From Mailhella massiliensis (GTDB lineage Bacteria > Desulfobacterota > Desulfovibrionia > Desulfovibrionales > Desulfovibrionaceae): DNA of 64,000 nt. The translations under genes were made by a program, and so were the position numbers. The stretch covers positions 596,508-660,507 of the forward strand of contig NZ_LT706951.1 in NCBI RefSeq assembly GCF_900155525.1, written 5' to 3'. Below, piece after piece: positions 61,906 through 64,000 of the stretch. Positions within the stretch are counted from its first letter, which is position 1, and each line of letters begins with the position of its first letter. Below the pieces are notes generated by a model, which was not told where the DNA came from, made no database searches, and worked only from the letters and a program-made list of their open reading frames with translations.

Positions 61906-62877
61906 CTACTTGAGCACGCCCACTTCCTTATAGTACTTTGCCGCGCCGGGATGCAGCGGGATACCGGCAAGGTCGGTCACCGCGCCCTCAAGGGTGATGT
62001 CCTTCATCACGGCATGGGAATTCTTCACGATATCCTGATTTTCCCAGAAGCACTTGGTGAGGTCGTAGATCACGTCTTCGGGCAGGGAGGCGTCGGTAAT
62101 GAGGATCATCTTCACGGCAGTGGTCTGCACGGCCTTATCCTGATCGGGGTAGGTACCGGCAGGAATCTGGAACTTGGCGTACCAGGGGTATTCCTTGCTC
62201 AGAGCCTCGAAGGTGGCGTCGTCGATGTTCACAAGGCGGCCGTCGGCGGTGGCGCACATTTCGGAAACGCCCGCATTGGGCAGACCGGCCATGATCCAGG
62301 TACCGTCGATCTGCTTGTTGCGCATGAGATCGCCCGCTTCGGCGGGGCCGACGTACTGGGGCTTGATGTCGCCGGGGTAGGCAAGGCCCGCGGCCTTGAA
62401 GTGAACCTGCGTTTCACCGATGGTGGTGCCGCCGGCAACGCCCGGAGCGAACACCTTGCCCTTGAAGTCCTTGAGGGAATTCACGTTGCTGTCGGCGCGG
62501 GCGATGACCTGGTTGGGGTTGTAGTAAAGGCCCGCGATGATGCGCACGTCGGGGTATTCATGGCCCTTGAACTTGTCCAGCCCCTTCATGGCCTGATAGG
62601 TGATGCTGGTAATGGCGAAGGAAACCTGGGCGTCCTTCATGCTGAGAAGCTGGAGGTTCTGCACGCCGCCCTTGGAAGACTGCACGCTGGCCTTCACATA
62701 GGGAAGCTTGGTGCTCCACAGGTTGCCGAGGGCCGCGCCTATGGGGTACAGCGTGCTGGTGGTGGCCGCGGTGGGGATGCTGATGGTCACGGGCGCGCGA
62801 TCGGCGGCGGAAGCGTCCATGGCGCCGAAGACCATGGAAACGGCGGCCATCATGGAAAGAAGGACTTTACCGTACAT
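61906..62877 (-). CDS. TAXI family TRAP transporter solute receptor (system 2)
   Basis: A 323-residue exported binding protein. Signal peptide ends at MDASAA-D (about residue 25), then VTISIPTAATTSTLYPIGAALGNLWSTKLP, the TAXI family entry. SFAITSITYQAMKG, GVAGGTTIGETQVHF and DGTWIMAGLPNAGVSEM are the ligand-site blocks. It differs from the first receptor (34425) throughout, so the two systems probably take up different solutes. CAGGAGTG precedes ATG 62877. It follows the permease gene, the reverse of the order in system 1. Confidence 0.9.
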   Translation of the reverse strand: MYGKVLLSMMAAVSMVFGAMDASAADRAPVTISIPTAATTSTLYPIGAALGNLWSTKLPYVKASVQSSKGGVQNLQLLSMKDAQVSFAITSITYQAMKGLDKFKGHEYPDVRIIAGLYYNPNQVIARADSNVNSLKDFKGKVFAPGVAGGTTIGETQVHFKAAGLAYPGDIKPQYVGPAEAGDLMRNKQIDGTWIMAGLPNAGVSEMCATADGRLVNIDDATFEALSKEYPWYAKFQIPAGTYPDQDKAVQTTAVKMILITDASLPEDVIYDLTKCFWENQDIVKNSHAVMKDITLEGAVTDLAGIPLHPGAAKYYKEVGVLK

Positions 62878-62982
62878 AAAACACTCCTGAACCTGTTGTG
62901 GTTTCCCTTCCCCTGAGGAGAAGGAGGGATGGCATGACCAAACGGCCGGAACGCTCCCGAAGGCGGCCCGGCCGCACGGAAA

Positions 62983-64000
62983 CTAGGCGGAAGCCTTTTC
63001 CCCCGCGCGCAGGGCGGCGCTTGAGCGGCGGTTGAGCACGGCCGCGGCGAGAATGACGGCTATGCCTATGGCGTCGGTGGAAAGGCCGGGGTCGATGGTG
63101 AGCACCGCCCCCGCAATGAACATGATGCTCTGCAGCCAGGAGCAGGGGCCGAAGAGCCAGCGTTCCAGGCCCACGGCCAGGGCGCACACGCCGAAGCTTG
63201 CGGTGATGAAGGCCCACACCGTAGCCATGGCCGGATTGTCGGAGCTGTAGAGCAGCAGCGGATTATTGAGGAAGAAGAACGGCAGGATGAAGCCGGAAAG
63301 TCCCAGCCTCACCGCAATGAGCGAGGTCTTCGTTTCGTTGGAATGGGCGATGCCCGCAGCCACATAGGAAGACATGGCCACCGGCGGGGTGATGTTGGAA
63401 AGGCAGGCGTAGAAGAGGCAGAACATGTGCGCGGACATGGGCTGCACGCCGACTCCGGTGAGCACGGGCACGGCCACGGCCGCAACGATGACGTACGCCG
63501 CAACGCCGGGCACGCCCATGCCGAGAATGGTGCTCATGACCATGACGAACACGCCGCCGAGGTAGAGCTGCCCTTCGCCCACATACTTGAGCACCTGGAA
63601 GCCGAAGGTGAGCCCGAGCCCGGTCAGGGACACGGAACCGATGATGATGCCGATGATGACGCAGGAAACGCCCACGCCCACGGCACCCTTCGCGCCTTCC
63701 TCAAGAGCCTGAAGAATACGCCTTGCGCCCATGCGCGTTTCGGGGGAAAGCCAGGAAGCGACCACGGTGGCGAAAATGGCGAGCGCCGCGGCAAAAAGCG
63801 GGGTATAGCCCATGAACATGACGACCATGAGCACCACCAGCGGAATGATGAGGTGCCCGCGCTTTTTGATGACCACCATGGCGTCGGGAATATACTCCCG
63901 GGAAAGCCCCTTGAGGCCCAGCTTTCTGGCCTCGAAATGCACGGCCATGATGAGGGCGAGGTAGTAAAGGAAGGCGGGAATGGCCGCCGCGAGCATGACC
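62983..64000 (-). CDS. TRAP transporter fused permease (TAXI system 2), 5' partial
   Basis: The C-terminal 339 residues or so of a large TRAP permease; the gene continues beyond the window end. VMSTILGMGVPGVAAYVIVAAVAVP is the DctM motif near the end, NITPPVAMSSYVAAGIAHSNE another, and at least eight spans are visible. It is the partner of the receptor gene 105 bases downstream. The visible C-terminal tail (RRSSAALRAGEKASA) is basic. The start codon lies outside the window. Confidence 0.9.
   Translation of the reverse strand, partial: VMLAAAIPAFLYYLALIMAVHFEARKLGLKGLSREYIPDAMVVIKKRGHLIIPLVVLMVVMFMGYTPLFAAALAIFATVVASWLSPETRMGARRILQALEEGAKGAVGVGVSCVIIGIIIGSVSLTGLGLTFGFQVLKYVGEGQLYLGGVFVMVMSTILGMGVPGVAAYVIVAAVAVPVLTGVGVQPMSAHMFCLFYACLSNITPPVAMSSYVAAGIAHSNETKTSLIAVRLGLSGFILPFFFLNNPLLLYSSDNPAMATVWAFITASFGVCALAVGLERWLFGPCSWLQSIMFIAGAVLTIDPGLSTDAIGIAVILAAAVLNRRSSAALRAGEKASA

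Overview
The window reads as one stretch of a GC-rich chromosome from a Desulfovibrionaceae-type anaerobe, probably a host-associated relative of Bilophila, Mailhella or Desulfovibrio. This is inferred from the DVU1551-DVU1557-like gene cluster, two TAXI-type TRAP transporters, rubrerythrin, an orphan HypC with a distant hydrogenase maturation protease, and general codon use. There is no 16S gene to settle it.

Layout. 1-6.5 kb: a cluster matching the D. vulgaris DVU1557-DVU1551 set (small redox protein, SAM methyltransferase, C-GCAxxG-C-C protein, radical SAM TrsS, CoA ligase, XdhC-like factor, MobA-like/HD protein), thought to serve a molybdenum hydroxylase. The CoA ligase and XdhC reading frames are falsely fused at 4018-4083 across a sequence that looks like a Nextera mate-pair junction. 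6.7-16 kb: an unknown membrane protein, a large AsmA-like protein, HypC, then mlaE-mlaF-mlaD-mlaC-mlaA (outer-membrane lipid transport) and gpt. 16-24 kb: a Tat-exported HD protein, tRNA-Leu(CAG), an esterase/esterase/ATP-grasp module of unknown product, a flavoprotein and a phosphoesterase. 24-33 kb: an orphan peptide-binding protein next to relA/spoT, a SWIM-SNF2 helicase and a sirtuin. 33.8-38.1 kb: ArsR regulator, TAXI TRAP receptor, fused permease and a zinc-ribbon membrane protein.

38.8-43.7 kb is the most disturbed stretch. Two related envelope proteins of unknown function lie in tandem. One is split by a 713-bp IS1595-type element with perfect terminal repeats and an 8-bp target duplication, and an IS200-type element sits between the two genes. 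44-49.6 kb: glutaredoxin-like protein, cyclophilin, asparaginase, YigZ, rubrerythrin and a TSUP permease. 49.6-53.5 kb: nadC-nadA-nadB on the minus strand, the complete de novo route from aspartate to nicotinate mononucleotide. 53.6-57 kb: mgtE, a decayed partial copy of the mgtE 3' end, a frameshifted Bcr/CflA-type transporter and a hydrogenase protease. 58-61 kb: argG, argH and a small unknown gene. 61.9-64 kb: a second TAXI TRAP system running off the window end.

Genes are separated by unusually many GC-rich gaps of 0.4-0.9 kb in which I see no gene. At least one of them holds a pseudogene remnant, so gene decay is a reasonable explanation for part of this space. Rho-independent terminators are plentiful and mostly fit the gene ends.
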